Part shown: positions 33,100-41,532 of the stretch, one piece after another | Position numbering within the stretch: the first letter of the stretch is position 1 | Layout: each line of letters begins with the position of its first letter | Source: Streptomyces sp. MMG1533 | GTDB lineage: Bacteria; Actinomycetota; Actinomycetes; Streptomycetales; Streptomycetaceae | DNA length: 64,000 bases | Direction: 5' to 3' | Assembly (NCBI RefSeq): GCF_001279775.1 | Contig: NZ_LGDG01000225.1 | Location: forward strand, 62,001-126,000 | Notes under the pieces: generated by a model | What the model was told of the DNA's origin: nothing | Databases searched by the model: none | Seen by the model: only the letters and a program-made list of their open reading frames with translations | Program-made: the position numbers and the translations under genes

Positions 33100-34125
33100 T
33101 CAGCGGGTGGGTTGGTGGTCTTCCGGGATCCTTTCGCCCTCGGGTACCGGACCCGGCGGCGTCCCGTCGCCGAACGGCCGGCCACCCAGCTCCTCCCGGT
33201 GATGGGGTGTCAGCCAGCTCGACAGGTCCGGCCCGAGGGGCACGATTCCGGTCGGGTTGATGCCGGTGTGCACCTGGTAGTAGTGCCGCTTGATGTGGTC
33301 GAAGTCGACGGTGTCGCCGAAGCCCGGTGTCTGGTAGAGGTCGCGGACGTACGCCCACAGGACCTCGTTCTCGGCCAGCTTCCAGCGGTTGCACTTGAAG
33401 TGGCCGTGGTAGACGGCGTCGAAGCGGACCAGGGTGGTGAACAGCCGGATGTCCGCCTCGGTGATCGTGTCGCCGACCAGGTAGCGCTGCCTGGCCAGCC
33501 GGGGTGTCAGCAGGTCCAGGCGCCGGAAGACGCCCTCGCACGCCGCCTCGTACTCCTCCTGGCCGGTGGCGAAGCCCGCCCGGTACACGCCGTTGTTGAC
33601 GTCCTCGTAGACGTCCGCCATCACCGAGTCGATCTCGTCGCGCAGCGCCCGCGGATACAGGTCGGGCGCGCCTTCCCGGTGCAGGGCCGTCCACTCGGTG
33701 GCGAAGTCCAGGGTGATGCGCTGGTAGTCGTTGGTGACCAGCTTCCCGCTGGGCACGTCCACGATCGCGGGCACGCTCACACCGCCCGGGTAGTCCGTCT
33801 CCCGCCGGTCGTAGGCCTCGCTCAGGTAGCGGATGCCGAGGACGGGGTCCCGGCCGTCGGGGTCGAGGGTGAAGCGCCAGCTGCGGTCGTCCTGGATCGG
33901 GTCGGCGAGGGCGAGGGACAGGGCGTCCTCCAGGCCGAGGAGGCGCCGGGAGACCAGGGCGCGGCTCGCCCACGGACAGGCACGGCTGGCCACCAGTCGG
34001 TAGCGGCCGGCCTCCACCGGCCAGCCGCCTCGGCCGTCCGCGGTGATCCGGTCCGCGAAGTGGCTCTTGGACCGCTGGAACGACTTCTTGCCGTACGCGC
34101 TGTTGCCGTCGTCTCCGGCACCCAT
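33100..34125 (-). CDS. Glutathionyl/mycothiyl-hydroquinone reductase (Xi-class GST-like)
   Basis: A 341-residue protein of the Xi-class glutathione transferase family. The thioredoxin-like part has the active-site ACPWASR with catalytic Cys, VPAIVDVPSGKLVTNDY, and a helical C-terminal domain with LVGDTITEADIRLFTTLVRF and YQVHTGINPTGIVPLGP. Family enzymes reduce thiol adducts of hydroquinones. Actinobacteria lack glutathione, so mycothiol is the likely thiol (inference). ATG 34125 follows GGGAGGACAC. Confidence 0.9.
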   Translation of the reverse strand: MGAGDDGNSAYGKKSFQRSKSHFADRITADGRGGWPVEAGRYRLVASRACPWASRALVSRRLLGLEDALSLALADPIQDDRSWRFTLDPDGRDPVLGIRYLSEAYDRRETDYPGGVSVPAIVDVPSGKLVTNDYQRITLDFATEWTALHREGAPDLYPRALRDEIDSVMADVYEDVNNGVYRAGFATGQEEYEAACEGVFRRLDLLTPRLARQRYLVGDTITEADIRLFTTLVRFDAVYHGHFKCNRWKLAENEVLWAYVRDLYQTPGFGDTVDFDHIKRHYYQVHTGINPTGIVPLGPDLSSWLTPHHREELGGRPFGDGTPPGPVPEGERIPEDHQPTR

Positions 34126-34221
34126 GTGTCCTCCCTGCCGTGTGCTTTCCCTGGTGAACGCGTTCCCCGTTTTACGCCGACGGCACGGTGTGAGCCCCAC
34201 CGACCGGGGCAGTCGGCGGAG

Positions 34222-35241
34222 GTGACAGGGACATCCTCAAACCAGAAGGCAGACCGGACCTCAGACCAGAAGGCAGACCGGCCTTCAGACCAGAAGGCAG
34301 ACCGGAAGACGCGCGTCACCGTGCTCGTGGCGCTCGCGGCCAATCTCGTGATCGCCCTCGCCAAGGCCGTCGGCGGGCTCCTCGCGGCATCGCCGGCGTT
34401 GCTGTCGGAGGCCGCGCACTCCGTGGCCGACAGCATGAACGAGGTCTTTCTGCTCGCCGCGCTGCGGCGCAGCCGCCGCCCCGCGGACCGGCGCCACCCC
34501 TTCGGCTACGGAAAGGAGCGGTTCTTCTGGTCGCTCCTCGCGGCCGTCGGGATCTTCGTGATGGGCGGCTGCTTCTCCTTCTTCCAGGGCGTCGAGGCCC
34601 TCAGAAACGGTGCGGAGGAGAAGTTCAGCGGGTATGTGGCGGGCCTGGTCGTGCTGGGTGTCGCCCTCCTCGCCGAGGGGGGCTCGCTGGTCCGGGCCCT
34701 GTACCAGGTGCGCCGGCAGGGCGGGGGCATGGACGGTCTGCGCGACCCGGCCCTGCGTACGGTCGTCGCCGAGGACGGTACGGCGGTGCTCGGTGTCACC
34801 CTCGCGATCGTCGGCATGGCGCTGCACATGGTCACCGGGCAGGTGGTGTGGGAGGCGTCCAGCTCGCTGGCGATCGGTGCTCTGCTCGTCTACGTGGCCT
34901 ACCGGCTCGGCCGCGAGGCACGGGATCAGCTGATCGGGGAGGCCGCCGACGTGGAGTCCAGCGACAGGATCCGGGCACTGCTGGCGGCGCAGCCCGAGAT
35001 CGACAGCGTGGAGGCGCTGTTCACGATGAAGATGGGGCTGGACTCGCTGCTGGTGGCCGCCCGCATCGACCTGGTGCCAGGACTGGACAGCGAGCGGGTC
35101 GAGGAGGTCGCGGTGCGGATCAAGCGATCCATCGCGAGCATCGTTGCGGAGACCGGCCAGATCTTCCTCGACGTGACCGACCGGCCCGCCGCCGAGGCAG
35201 CGGAAAGCCCCGCCGCGACGGGGGAACGCGGCGGGGCCTGA
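34222..35241 (+). CDS. Cation diffusion facilitator (CDF) transporter
   Basis: About 339 residues. A hydrophilic N-terminus contains three copies of an 8-residue repeat (QKADR core). Six predicted membrane helices follow, including VTVLVALAANLVIALAKAVG, SEAAHSVADSMNEVFLLAAL with the metal-binding HxxxD, and AEDGTAVLGVTLAIVG with Asp. The cytoplasmic C-terminal domain (VEALFTMKMGLDSLLVAARI) is typical of CDF zinc/iron/manganese exporters. The start is uncertain: GTG 34222 overlaps the GGAGG motif and a GTG within the first helix is possible. It is divergent from the reductase gene. Confidence 0.8.
   Translation: MTGTSSNQKADRTSDQKADRPSDQKADRKTRVTVLVALAANLVIALAKAVGGLLAASPALLSEAAHSVADSMNEVFLLAALRRSRRPADRRHPFGYGKERFFWSLLAAVGIFVMGGCFSFFQGVEALRNGAEEKFSGYVAGLVVLGVALLAEGGSLVRALYQVRRQGGGMDGLRDPALRTVVAEDGTAVLGVTLAIVGMALHMVTGQVVWEASSSLAIGALLVYVAYRLGREARDQLIGEAADVESSDRIRALLAAQPEIDSVEALFTMKMGLDSLLVAARIDLVPGLDSERVEEVAVRIKRSIASIVAETGQIFLDVTDRPAAEAAESPAATGERGGA
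34241..34305 (+). repeat. Three tandem 24-base repeats in the CDF N-terminus
   Basis: ACCAGAAGGCAGACCGG recurs at 34241, 34265 and 34289, separated by 7 variable bases. It encodes three QKADR-containing octapeptides before the first membrane helix. Copy number probably varies among strains. Confidence 0.85.
35207..35237. terminator. Hairpin inside the CDF 3' end, 11-bp perfect stem
   Basis: GCCCCGCCGCG pairs with CGCGGCGGGGC over the loop ACGGGGGAA, within the last ten codons of the CDF gene and its stop. Its loop nonamer also appears in the hairpin at 5479-5511. Confidence 0.65.
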
Positions 35242-35303
35242 GGCTCGGATGCCCGGCGGAAACGGGTCCATGCGTCCCCGCGCGGGAATTTTTTCCGGAG
35301 GCT

Positions 35304-35753
35304 TCAGCTCCGGTCCGAGGGCTCCAGCACGAAGACAGGAATGTCCCGGTCCGTCTTCTTCTGGTAATCGGCGTACGGGGGGTAGGCCGCGACCGAGCGC
35401 TCCCACCACGCGGCCTTCTCCGCGCCGGTGACCTCACGGGCCGTCATGTCCTGCTTGACCGGGCCGTCCTGGAGTTCCACGTGGGGATCGGCCTTGATGT
35501 TGTGGAACCAGACGGGGTGCTTGGGCGCTCCGCCCTGCGATGCCACCACCGCGTAACTTCCCTCGTGTTCGACGCGCATCAGCGGCGTCTTGCGTATCTT
35601 GCCGCTCTTCGCGCCCCGGGTCGTCAGCAGGATGACGGGCAGTCCCGTGTCCCGCAGAGTCGTCCCCTCGGTGCCGCCGGAACTCTCGTACAGCTCCACC
35701 TGGTCGCGAACCCACTGCTCCGGGCTGGGTTCGTACTCGCCCTCAAGAGGCAT
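35304..35753 (-). CDS. F420-dependent nitroreductase-like protein (DUF385/Ddn family)
   Basis: A 149-residue deazaflavin (F420)-binding protein: [38 protein letters not shown] and the end [19 protein letters not shown]. Ddn-type enzymes use reduced F420 to reduce quinones or nitro compounds. ATG 35753 faces a 205-base gap before the SnoaL-like gene. Genes for F420 synthesis are not in this window. Confidence 0.9.
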   Translation of the reverse strand: MPLEGEYEPSPEQWVRDQVELYESSGGTEGTTLRDTGLPVILLTTRGAKSGKIRKTPLMRVEHEGSYAVVASQGGAPKHPVWFHNIKADPHVELQDGPVKQDMTAREVTGAEKAAWWERSVAAYPPYADYQKKTDRDIPVFVLEPSDRS

Positions 35754-35958
35754 GCCATCCGTCCCATCGTCGTCGACTGCGGCTTGCTCCTACGCGGTTC
35801 AACATCGGTACGAACGGCTTTCATCCATACCGCGTTCCCCAACGGCCTCAAAGAGCGCCGGGCGGCCATTACTTCGCGGGTAATCGCCCGAGCCGAGCAC
35901 GTACGGCACAGTCGTGACCGCACCGCACGACAGCCGTCCGTCCGAGGGAGAGGGCCCC

Positions 35959-36405
35959 ATGACCACCACGACCCCCACGACCCCCACCACGACGACCCGC
36001 GCCCTGGTCGAGGAACTGCTGCGCAGGATCGGCCGGGGCGACCCGGAGCGGATCGCCGAGCTGTACGCCGAGCCCGCCGACTGGAAGCTGGACTGGCCCG
36101 AGGACGAGCACGGCCGCAGCGCGACGCCGTGGATCCGGCACCGCGTCACCCGCGCCGACGCCGCCGCCCACTACCGGGAGCTGGCCGCGCACCACCGTCC
36201 GGGAGAGGCGGCGACGGAGATCGAGCGCATCCTGGTGGACGGCGCCGACGCCGTGGTGCTCGGTGAGATCCGGCAGACCGCCGCGGCCACCGGGCGCGCC
36301 TATCGCGCCAGGTTCGCCCTGCACCTCACCGTCGAGAACGGACTGGTCGTCCGCCACCACGTCTACGAGGACAGCCTCGCGGTGGCCCGCGCCTTCGCAC
36401 CGTGA
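35959..36405 (+). CDS. SnoaL-like (NTF2-fold) protein
   Basis: A 148-residue protein. A Thr/Pro tract (MTTTTPTTPTTTTR) leads into an NTF2-like fold with LVEELLRRIGRGDPERIAEL and the end FALHLTVENGLVVRHHVYED. Proteins of this fold are cyclases, isomerases or binding proteins; this one looks like the ketosteroid-isomerase-like group. I set the start at ATG 35959, since GAGGGAGAGG precedes it and the longer frame from 35914 has no such site. Confidence 0.8.
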   Translation: MTTTTPTTPTTTTRALVEELLRRIGRGDPERIAELYAEPADWKLDWPEDEHGRSATPWIRHRVTRADAAAHYRELAAHHRPGEAATEIERILVDGADAVVLGEIRQTAAATGRAYRARFALHLTVENGLVVRHHVYEDSLAVARAFAP

Positions 36406-36417
36406 CCGCCGGCCGGC

Positions 36418-37074
36418 TCACGACGGAGCCACCACCATCCGCACGGCCAACGCCGTCATCACCGCGCTCGACAGCAGTGCCGTCGCCAGCCGCCCCCGGT
36501 GCCCGGTCAGGGCCCGGCCCAGCAGGGCACCGCTCCCGGCGAGCAGCAGTTGCCAGCTCGCGGACGCGACGAAGGCCGCGAGGACGAACACCCCTTGTTC
36601 CAGGGGCCGTACGGCCTCCTCGGCACGGGTGCCGAGCACCAGGGCGGCGAAGTAGATCACGGTGGTGGGGTTGAGCAGGGTGATCCCGAGCAGCGCCAGA
36701 AAGGCACGCGCGGGGCTCGGGGGAGGCGGGTCGACGCGGGTGGCGAGCCGGTGGCCGCGGTACTGCCGTACGGCCGTGAGGGCGCCCAGTACCGCGAGCG
36801 CCAGCAGCACCAGGGCGGAGGCCCAGCGCAGCGGTCCGAGCACCGGCCGCAGCGCGCCGGCGAGTGCGGAGCCGCCGAGGGTGGCCAGCAGGGCGTAGAG
36901 CCCGTCGGCGGCCGCGATGCCGAGCGCGGCGCAGGCACCGGTCCGCAGGGACGTACGTGCGGTGAGGGAGACCAGATAGGCGCCGACCGCGCCGACGGGG
37001 ACGGCGATGCCGTACCCGGCGAGCAGTCCCGCGACGAGCGCGGCGGTCATGAGCGCGCAGGCGTGGGCCCCCAT
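36418..37074 (-). CDS. LysE-family transporter
   Basis: A 218-residue membrane protein with about six hydrophobic helices. Near the N-terminus is the family pattern GYGIAVPVGAVGAYLVSLTA and further on ALLGITLLNPTTVIYFAAL. LysE/RhtB proteins export amino acids or related small molecules. ATG 37074 has a weak ribosome-binding site; ATG 37050 is an alternative. It converges on the SnoaL-like gene, 12 bases apart. Confidence 0.82.
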   Translation of the reverse strand: MGAHACALMTAALVAGLLAGYGIAVPVGAVGAYLVSLTARTSLRTGACAALGIAAADGLYALLATLGGSALAGALRPVLGPLRWASALVLLALAVLGALTAVRQYRGHRLATRVDPPPPSPARAFLALLGITLLNPTTVIYFAALVLGTRAEEAVRPLEQGVFVLAAFVASASWQLLLAGSGALLGRALTGHRGRLATALLSSAVMTALAVRMVVAPS

Positions 37075-37321
37075 GGACGGCCGGGCTGCTGCTGGACGCG
37101 CACCGGACGAACGGCGGTGGCGGTCAGGAGCAGCGGGGCATCGGTTTTCAGCATGGCCAGATCCTGGCGGTGGCGGTCGTTCGGGGACAACCGATTTTCC
37201 GAGGTGCGACGACCAGGCCCGGCCGGGCGGTGAATCGGGCCGTCCCCATCGCGTTCGGGAAACGGTGGTCCCCGGCCATATCGCCCTCGTCACCGATCTG
37301 GCCGAACTTCTCGTCCCGCCA

Positions 37322-37340
37322 TAGATGCCCGGGGCATCTA
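37322..37340. promoter_or_regulatory. Perfect 19-base palindrome before the P450-ferredoxin operon
   Basis: TAGATGCCC, G, GGGCATCTA: nine-base arms without mismatch, ending 42 bases before the P450 ATG. This is a strong operator candidate. The regulator is not adjacent. Confidence 0.6.
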
Positions 37341-37382
37341 ATGAGGATCTGCACGACGCACCCTTCGTCTGCGAGGTCTGCC

Positions 37383-38582
37383 ATGACGGAAACGGAACCC
37401 GTCGCCTTCCCCCAGAGCCGGACCTGTCCCTACCGCCCGCCGACCGCCTACGACCCGCTGCGCACCGCCCGGCCACTGACCCGGATCACCCTCTTCGACG
37501 GCCGTCCCGCCTGGCTGGTCAGCGGTCATGCCGCCGCCCGCGCCCTGCTGGCCGACCCGCGCCTGTCCACCGACCGGACCCGGCCGGGTTTCCCCGCGCC
37601 CTCGGCGCGCTTCGCGGCCGCACGGAACCGGAAGACCGCGTTGCTGGGCGTCGACGATCCCGAGCACCGCACCCAGCGGCGGATGATGATCCCCGGCTTC
37701 ACCCTCAGGCGCGCCACCGAACTGCGCCCGCGCATCCAGCAGGTCGTGGACGAACGGATCGACGCGATGATGGCCCAGGGGCCGCCCGCCGAACTGGTGA
37801 GCGCCTTCGCGCTGCCCGTGCCGTCGACGGTGATCTGCGCCCTGCTCGGCGTCCCGTACGCCGACCACGACTTCTTCGAAGGACAGTCCCGACGCCTGCT
37901 GCGCGGTCCGACGGCCGCCGACACCCTGGACGCCCGCGACCAACTCGACGCGTACGTCGGGGAATTGATCGACCGGAAACGGAAACAGCGCGAGTCCGGC
38001 GACGGCGTGCTGGACGAACTCGTCCACCAGCAGCTGCGCGACGGCGAGATCGACCGCCAGGAAGCGATCTCCCTGGCGCTCATCCTGCTGGTCGCGGGCC
38101 ACGAGACGACCGCCAACATGATCTCGCTCGGCACCTACACACTCCTCCAACACCCCGAGCGGCTGGCCGAGTTGCGCAACGATCCCGCACTCCTGCCCGC
38201 CGCGGTCGAGGAGCTCATGCGGATGCTGTCGATCGCCGACGGTCTGCTGCGGTCGGCGACCGAGGACATCGAGGTGGCGGGCACGACGATCCGGGCAGGG
38301 GACGGCGTGGTCTTCGCGACCTCGGTCATCAACCGCGACGAGGACGTGTACGCCGACCCCGACACCCTGGACTGGCACCGGCCGGCCCGCCACCACGTCG
38401 CGTTCGGGTTCGGTATCCACCAGTGCCTGGGCCAGAACCTGGCCCGTGCCGAACTGGAGATCGCCCTGCACACGCTCTTCGACCGGCTGCCCGCGCTCCG
38501 CCTCGCCGCCCCCGCGGACGAGATCCCCTTCAAGCCCGGCGACACGATCCAGGGGATGCTGGAACTCCCCGTGACCTGGTAA
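37383..38582 (+). CDS. Cytochrome P450 (CYP105-like)
   Basis: A 399-residue P450 with all canonical motifs: I-helix LLVAGHETTANM, K-helix ExxR in VEELMRML, and heme loop FGFGIHQCLGQNLARAE. Early residues FPQSRTCPYRPP and DPEHRTQRRMMIPGFT match the CYP105 type known to oxidise antibiotics and xenobiotics. A ferredoxin gene follows 12 bases after the stop and supplies electrons. A perfect palindrome upstream suggests substrate-responsive repression. Confidence 0.93.
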   Translation: MTETEPVAFPQSRTCPYRPPTAYDPLRTARPLTRITLFDGRPAWLVSGHAAARALLADPRLSTDRTRPGFPAPSARFAAARNRKTALLGVDDPEHRTQRRMMIPGFTLRRATELRPRIQQVVDERIDAMMAQGPPAELVSAFALPVPSTVICALLGVPYADHDFFEGQSRRLLRGPTAADTLDARDQLDAYVGELIDRKRKQRESGDGVLDELVHQQLRDGEIDRQEAISLALILLVAGHETTANMISLGTYTLLQHPERLAELRNDPALLPAAVEELMRMLSIADGLLRSATEDIEVAGTTIRAGDGVVFATSVINRDEDVYADPDTLDWHRPARHHVAFGFGIHQCLGQNLARAELEIALHTLFDRLPALRLAAPADEIPFKPGDTIQGMLELPVTW

Positions 38583-38594
38583 GAGGCTCCGGTC

Positions 38595-38795
38595 ATGCGC
38601 ATCGACATCGACAAGGACGTCTGCATCGGCGCGGGCCAGTGCGCCCTGGCAGCCCCGGGCGTCTTCACCCAGGACGACGACGGCTACAGCACCCTCCTGC
38701 CCGGCCGGGAGGACGGCGGCGGCGACCCCATGGTCCGGGAGGCCGCCCGGGCCTGCCCCGTCACCGCCATCACGGTGTCCCGGACAGTGGGCTGA
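38595..38795 (+). CDS. 3Fe-4S ferredoxin
   Basis: A 66-residue ferredoxin: DKDVCIGAGQCALAAPGVF supplies two cluster cysteines six apart and ARACPVTAI the third, the three-cysteine pattern of P450-linked [3Fe-4S] ferredoxins. It is in an operon with the P450 and is its natural electron donor. Its last 26 bases overlap the convergent sigma factor gene. Confidence 0.93.
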   Translation: MRIDIDKDVCIGAGQCALAAPGVFTQDDDGYSTLLPGREDGGGDPMVREAARACPVTAITVSRTVG

Positions 38796-39672
38796 GCTTC
38801 GGCAGGCCGAGGACGCCCAGATCGAGCCGGTCGAGCCGCGCCGGATCGGCGACGACGTCGTACGCGGTGATCCGTCCGCCCTCGACGGTGACCCTCAGGG
38901 CGAACAACAGCCGCCCGCGCGGGGCGACAACCACACCGACGTCACCGTCGACGAGGGCGACGGCCGCGAACCGCGACCGCTCGCGCAGGGTCACGGTCCC
39001 CTCCGCCACCGCCCGGGCACCCCGCAACTCGCGGGCCACCCCGGGCGGCAGGGCGGCGGGGTCGGCACGCCGGACCACGTCGGGGGCCAGCACGTCCAGC
39101 AGCCCGCCGAGGTCACCGCCCCGTGCGGCGGCCAGGAACGCCTCGACCACCTGCCGATGCCCATCGAGGTCGGTGCCCGGGACCGCGGGAGTGCCCCGGA
39201 CCTTCTGCCGGGCGCGACTGGCGAGCTTCTTCGCGGTCGGCTGGGAACGGTCCACGACCTGGGCGATCCGGTCGAAGGGCACGCCGAACAGGTCGTGCAG
39301 CACGAACGCGACCCGTTCGGCGGGGCCCAGCCGGTCGAGCACCACGAGCAGGGCGAGGCCCACGGAGTCACCGAGCACCGCCGCATCCTCGGGCGTGTTC
39401 CCCTCGCCCGCCACCGGCTGCTCGTCGCCGTACGGCTGCTCGCGCCGTGACGAGCGCGATCGCAGCATGTCCAGGCAGATCCGGGAGACCACCGTCGTCA
39501 GCCAGCCCGCCAGGTTGTCGATGCCGTCGCCGCCCGTACGGCTCAGTCGCAGCCAGGCCTCCTGGACGGCGTCCTCCGCCTCGTCGACCGAGCCCAGCAT
39601 GCGGTGCGCCACCGCCCGCAGCTGCCCGCGCCGTTCCTCGAACCGCCGCGCCAGCTCGTCGCGCCCGTCCAT
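38770..39672 (-). CDS. ECF sigma factor with NTF2-like C-terminal domain (SigJ/ECF41-like)
   Basis: A 300-residue ECF sigma factor. Region 2 is AHRMLGSVDEAEDAVQEAWL and WLTTVVSRICLDMLRSR. Region 4 is LDRLGPAERVAFVLHDLFGV with FDRIAQVVDRSQPTAKKLAS. A C-terminal SnoaL/NTF2 domain (~170-290) follows, as in SigJ-type factors, where it modulates activity instead of an anti-sigma protein. The DGGGK hallmark of classical ECF41 is not obvious. It is divergent from the azoreductase gene, with a 66-base gap, making that gene a likely target. Confidence 0.88.
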   Translation of the reverse strand: MDGRDELARRFEERRGQLRAVAHRMLGSVDEAEDAVQEAWLRLSRTGGDGIDNLAGWLTTVVSRICLDMLRSRSSRREQPYGDEQPVAGEGNTPEDAAVLGDSVGLALLVVLDRLGPAERVAFVLHDLFGVPFDRIAQVVDRSQPTAKKLASRARQKVRGTPAVPGTDLDGHRQVVEAFLAAARGGDLGGLLDVLAPDVVRRADPAALPPGVARELRGARAVAEGTVTLRERSRFAAVALVDGDVGVVVAPRGRLLFALRVTVEGGRITAYDVVADPARLDRLDLGVLGLPKLSPLSGTP

Positions 39673-39738
39673 GGGTCACCTTTCTCCGTCGTGCTCCGTC
39701 ATCCCCCTGACGTACCCGACGTGACCGAGGTGACCGAC

Positions 39739-40416
39739 ATGCCGCTCCTGCACATCGACTCCAGCGCCGACACGGCCGACGACTCCGTCAGCAGGCGCCT
39801 GACCGGCCTGTTCGCGAGGACATGGCGCGCACGCAACGGCACGGCGCCCTACCGCCGCCGCGATCTGTCCGCCGACCCGATCCCGGCACTCGGCCCGGCG
39901 TACACCACCCTCGGCCGCCGCGTGGAACGCGAGGGCTTCGTCCCGCCGGCCAAGGTGCCGGCGCTGATCGAGAACGCCGCCGAGGAGCGGGAGTGGGAAC
40001 TGACGCTGCCCCTGATCACCGAACTGCTCGCCGCGGACACCGTGTTGCTCGGCGTCCCGATGTACAACTTCTCCGTGCCCGCGTCCCTCAAGGCGTGGAT
40101 CGACCGCGTCACGTTCCCCGGCGCGTACGCCGATCCGGACACCGGCGACAGACTGCTGGGGGACACCCGCGTGGTCGTGGTCATGGCGCGCGGCGGTGGC
40201 TACGGCCCCGGTACGCCGCGCGAGCGCCACGACTTCCAGACGCCGTACCTCAGGGCCTACTTCGGCAGCCTGGGCGTGGCGCCGGAGAACCTCCACCTCG
40301 TGGCCGCCGAACTGACCCTCACCGGCCTCCTGCCGCACCTGGCGGGCCTGGAGGACCTGGCGGCGGACTCCCTCGCCCGGGCGCGCGCGGCCGTGACGGC
40401 CCTCGCCGCCGCCTGA
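39739..40416 (+). CDS. FMN-dependent NADH azoreductase
   Basis: About 225 residues, flavodoxin-like fold. LLHIDSSADTADDSVSRRLT is the FMN phosphate loop, LLGVPMYNFSVPASLKAWID is the azoreductase signature, and VVVMARGGGYGPGTPRE is the second flavin loop. AzoR enzymes reduce azo dyes and quinones using NADH. ATG 39739 is used; GTG 39721 is a possible earlier start. It faces the ECF sigma factor gene and converges on the TetR gene. Confidence 0.9.
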   Translation: MPLLHIDSSADTADDSVSRRLTGLFARTWRARNGTAPYRRRDLSADPIPALGPAYTTLGRRVEREGFVPPAKVPALIENAAEEREWELTLPLITELLAADTVLLGVPMYNFSVPASLKAWIDRVTFPGAYADPDTGDRLLGDTRVVVVMARGGGYGPGTPRERHDFQTPYLRAYFGSLGVAPENLHLVAAELTLTGLLPHLAGLEDLAADSLARARAAVTALAAA

Positions 40417-40418
40417 CC

Positions 40419-40970
40419 TCAGCGGGACTCCAGCAGCAACCGGGCCGCCTCGCGCGCCTCGGCGGCCGGTTGCGTGCTTGAGGTGATACCCGCCGTGACC
40501 ATGGCACCCTCGGCCAGCAGGAACAGCGGCCCGGCCAGTGCGGCGGGCCGTCCCGCAGCGGCCACCAGCGAGGCGAGGTAGTCGCCGAACGCCCGCTTGT
40601 GCGCGCGGACCTGGGCCGCCACGAGGGACGACGTGGCGCCCAGTTCGCCGTACGAGTTGATCCACGCGCACCCGCGGAAGCCTTCCTCGCCGAACCATCC
40701 CTCCAGCCAGTCGAAGACCGCCAGGATGCGCCGCTCCGGATCCTCCTCGCGCTCCACGTGCGCGGCGAGCCGCCCGCGCCAGCGCCCGTCCCGTCGCTCC
40801 AGATAGGCCTCGACCAGCTGCTCCTTCGCAGGAAACAGCTGGTAGAGCCGCTTGAGCGAGACCCCGGAGGCACCGCGGACTTCGTCCATGCCGACGGTCT
40901 GGATGCCCCGTCCGTAGAACAGCTCCTCGGCGGCGTCCAGCACCCGCTCCCTGGCTGTCGCGCTGTCCAT
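40419..40970 (-). CDS. TetR-family regulator
   Basis: A 183-residue regulator. The DNA-binding domain reads VLDAAEELFYGRGIQTVGMD, then GVSLKRLYQLFPAKEQLVEA. The C-terminal domain resembles the TetR_C (TM_1030-like) type with FRGCAWINSYGELG. Two palindromes containing GAGAACG/CGTTCTC occupy the 94-base gap to the divergent DUF1348 gene, so it should repress both genes. Confidence 0.9.
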   Translation of the reverse strand: MDSATARERVLDAAEELFYGRGIQTVGMDEVRGASGVSLKRLYQLFPAKEQLVEAYLERRDGRWRGRLAAHVEREEDPERRILAVFDWLEGWFGEEGFRGCAWINSYGELGATSSLVAAQVRAHKRAFGDYLASLVAAAGRPAALAGPLFLLAEGAMVTAGITSSTQPAAEAREAARLLLESR

Positions 40971-40990
40971 GTCCGGCCACTCCTTGACGT

Positions 40991-41043
40991 GAGAACGCTC
41001 GTTCTCCTACGTTGGCGATCGTACCGGAGAACGATCGTTCTCC
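40991..41043. promoter_or_regulatory. Two TetR operators between divergent genes
   Basis: GAGAACGCTCGTTCTC (40991-41006) and GGAGAACGATCGTTCTCC (41026-41043) share the half site GAGAACG; centres are 36 bases apart. Both have perfect arms. They lie between the TetR gene and the DUF1348 gene and overlap the expected promoters of both. Confidence 0.75.
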
Positions 41044-41064
41044 CTGTCCGCCCCGGAGGATGCC

Positions 41065-41523
41065 GTGACCGACCGCCCGCCCCTGCCGCCCTTCACCCGC
41101 GAGAGTGCGGCGCAGAAGGTCCAGGCCGCCGAGGACGCCTGGAACACCCGTGACCCGCACCGGGTGGCGCTCGCCTACTCGCCGGACTCGGTGTGGCGCA
41201 ACCGCGACACCTTCGTCACGGGCCGCGCGCAGATCGTCGAGTTCCTCACCGCGAAGTGGGCGCGCGAGCACGAGTACGCGCTGCGCAAGGACCTCTGGGC
41301 GTTCGACGGCAACCGCATCGCCGTCCGCTTCCAGTACGAGTGCCGGGACGCGAGCGGCCGATGGTGGCGCTCGTACGGCAACGAGCTGTGGGAGTTCGAC
41401 GAGCACGGGCTGATGACCCGGCGCGAGGCGAGCATCAACGACGTCTCCATCGAGGAGAGCCGGCGGCGCATCTTCGGTCCGCGGCCGGAAGCCGAACGCG
41501 GCCGGTCCTTCCCGCTTGAGTAG
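41065..41523 (+). CDS. DUF1348 protein (NTF2-like fold)
   Basis: A 152-residue protein of the DUF1348 family: [56 protein letters not shown] and [17 protein letters not shown]. The compact NTF2-like fold is conserved from bacteria to fungi; its activity is not established. GTG 41065 follows CGGAGG. Likely derepressed with the TetR ligand and co-transcribed with the flavoprotein gene 9 bases downstream. Confidence 0.9.
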   Translation: MTDRPPLPPFTRESAAQKVQAAEDAWNTRDPHRVALAYSPDSVWRNRDTFVTGRAQIVEFLTAKWAREHEYALRKDLWAFDGNRIAVRFQYECRDASGRWWRSYGNELWEFDEHGLMTRREASINDVSIEESRRRIFGPRPEAERGRSFPLE

Positions 41524-41532
41524 GGTGCGCGG

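Noticed and set aside
38770..39672. Classical ECF41 factor with DGGGK for the 38.8 kb sigma gene
   Set aside because: The C-terminal NTF2-like domain is present but I could not find the DGGGK or NPDKL motifs, so only the broader SigJ-like label is used.
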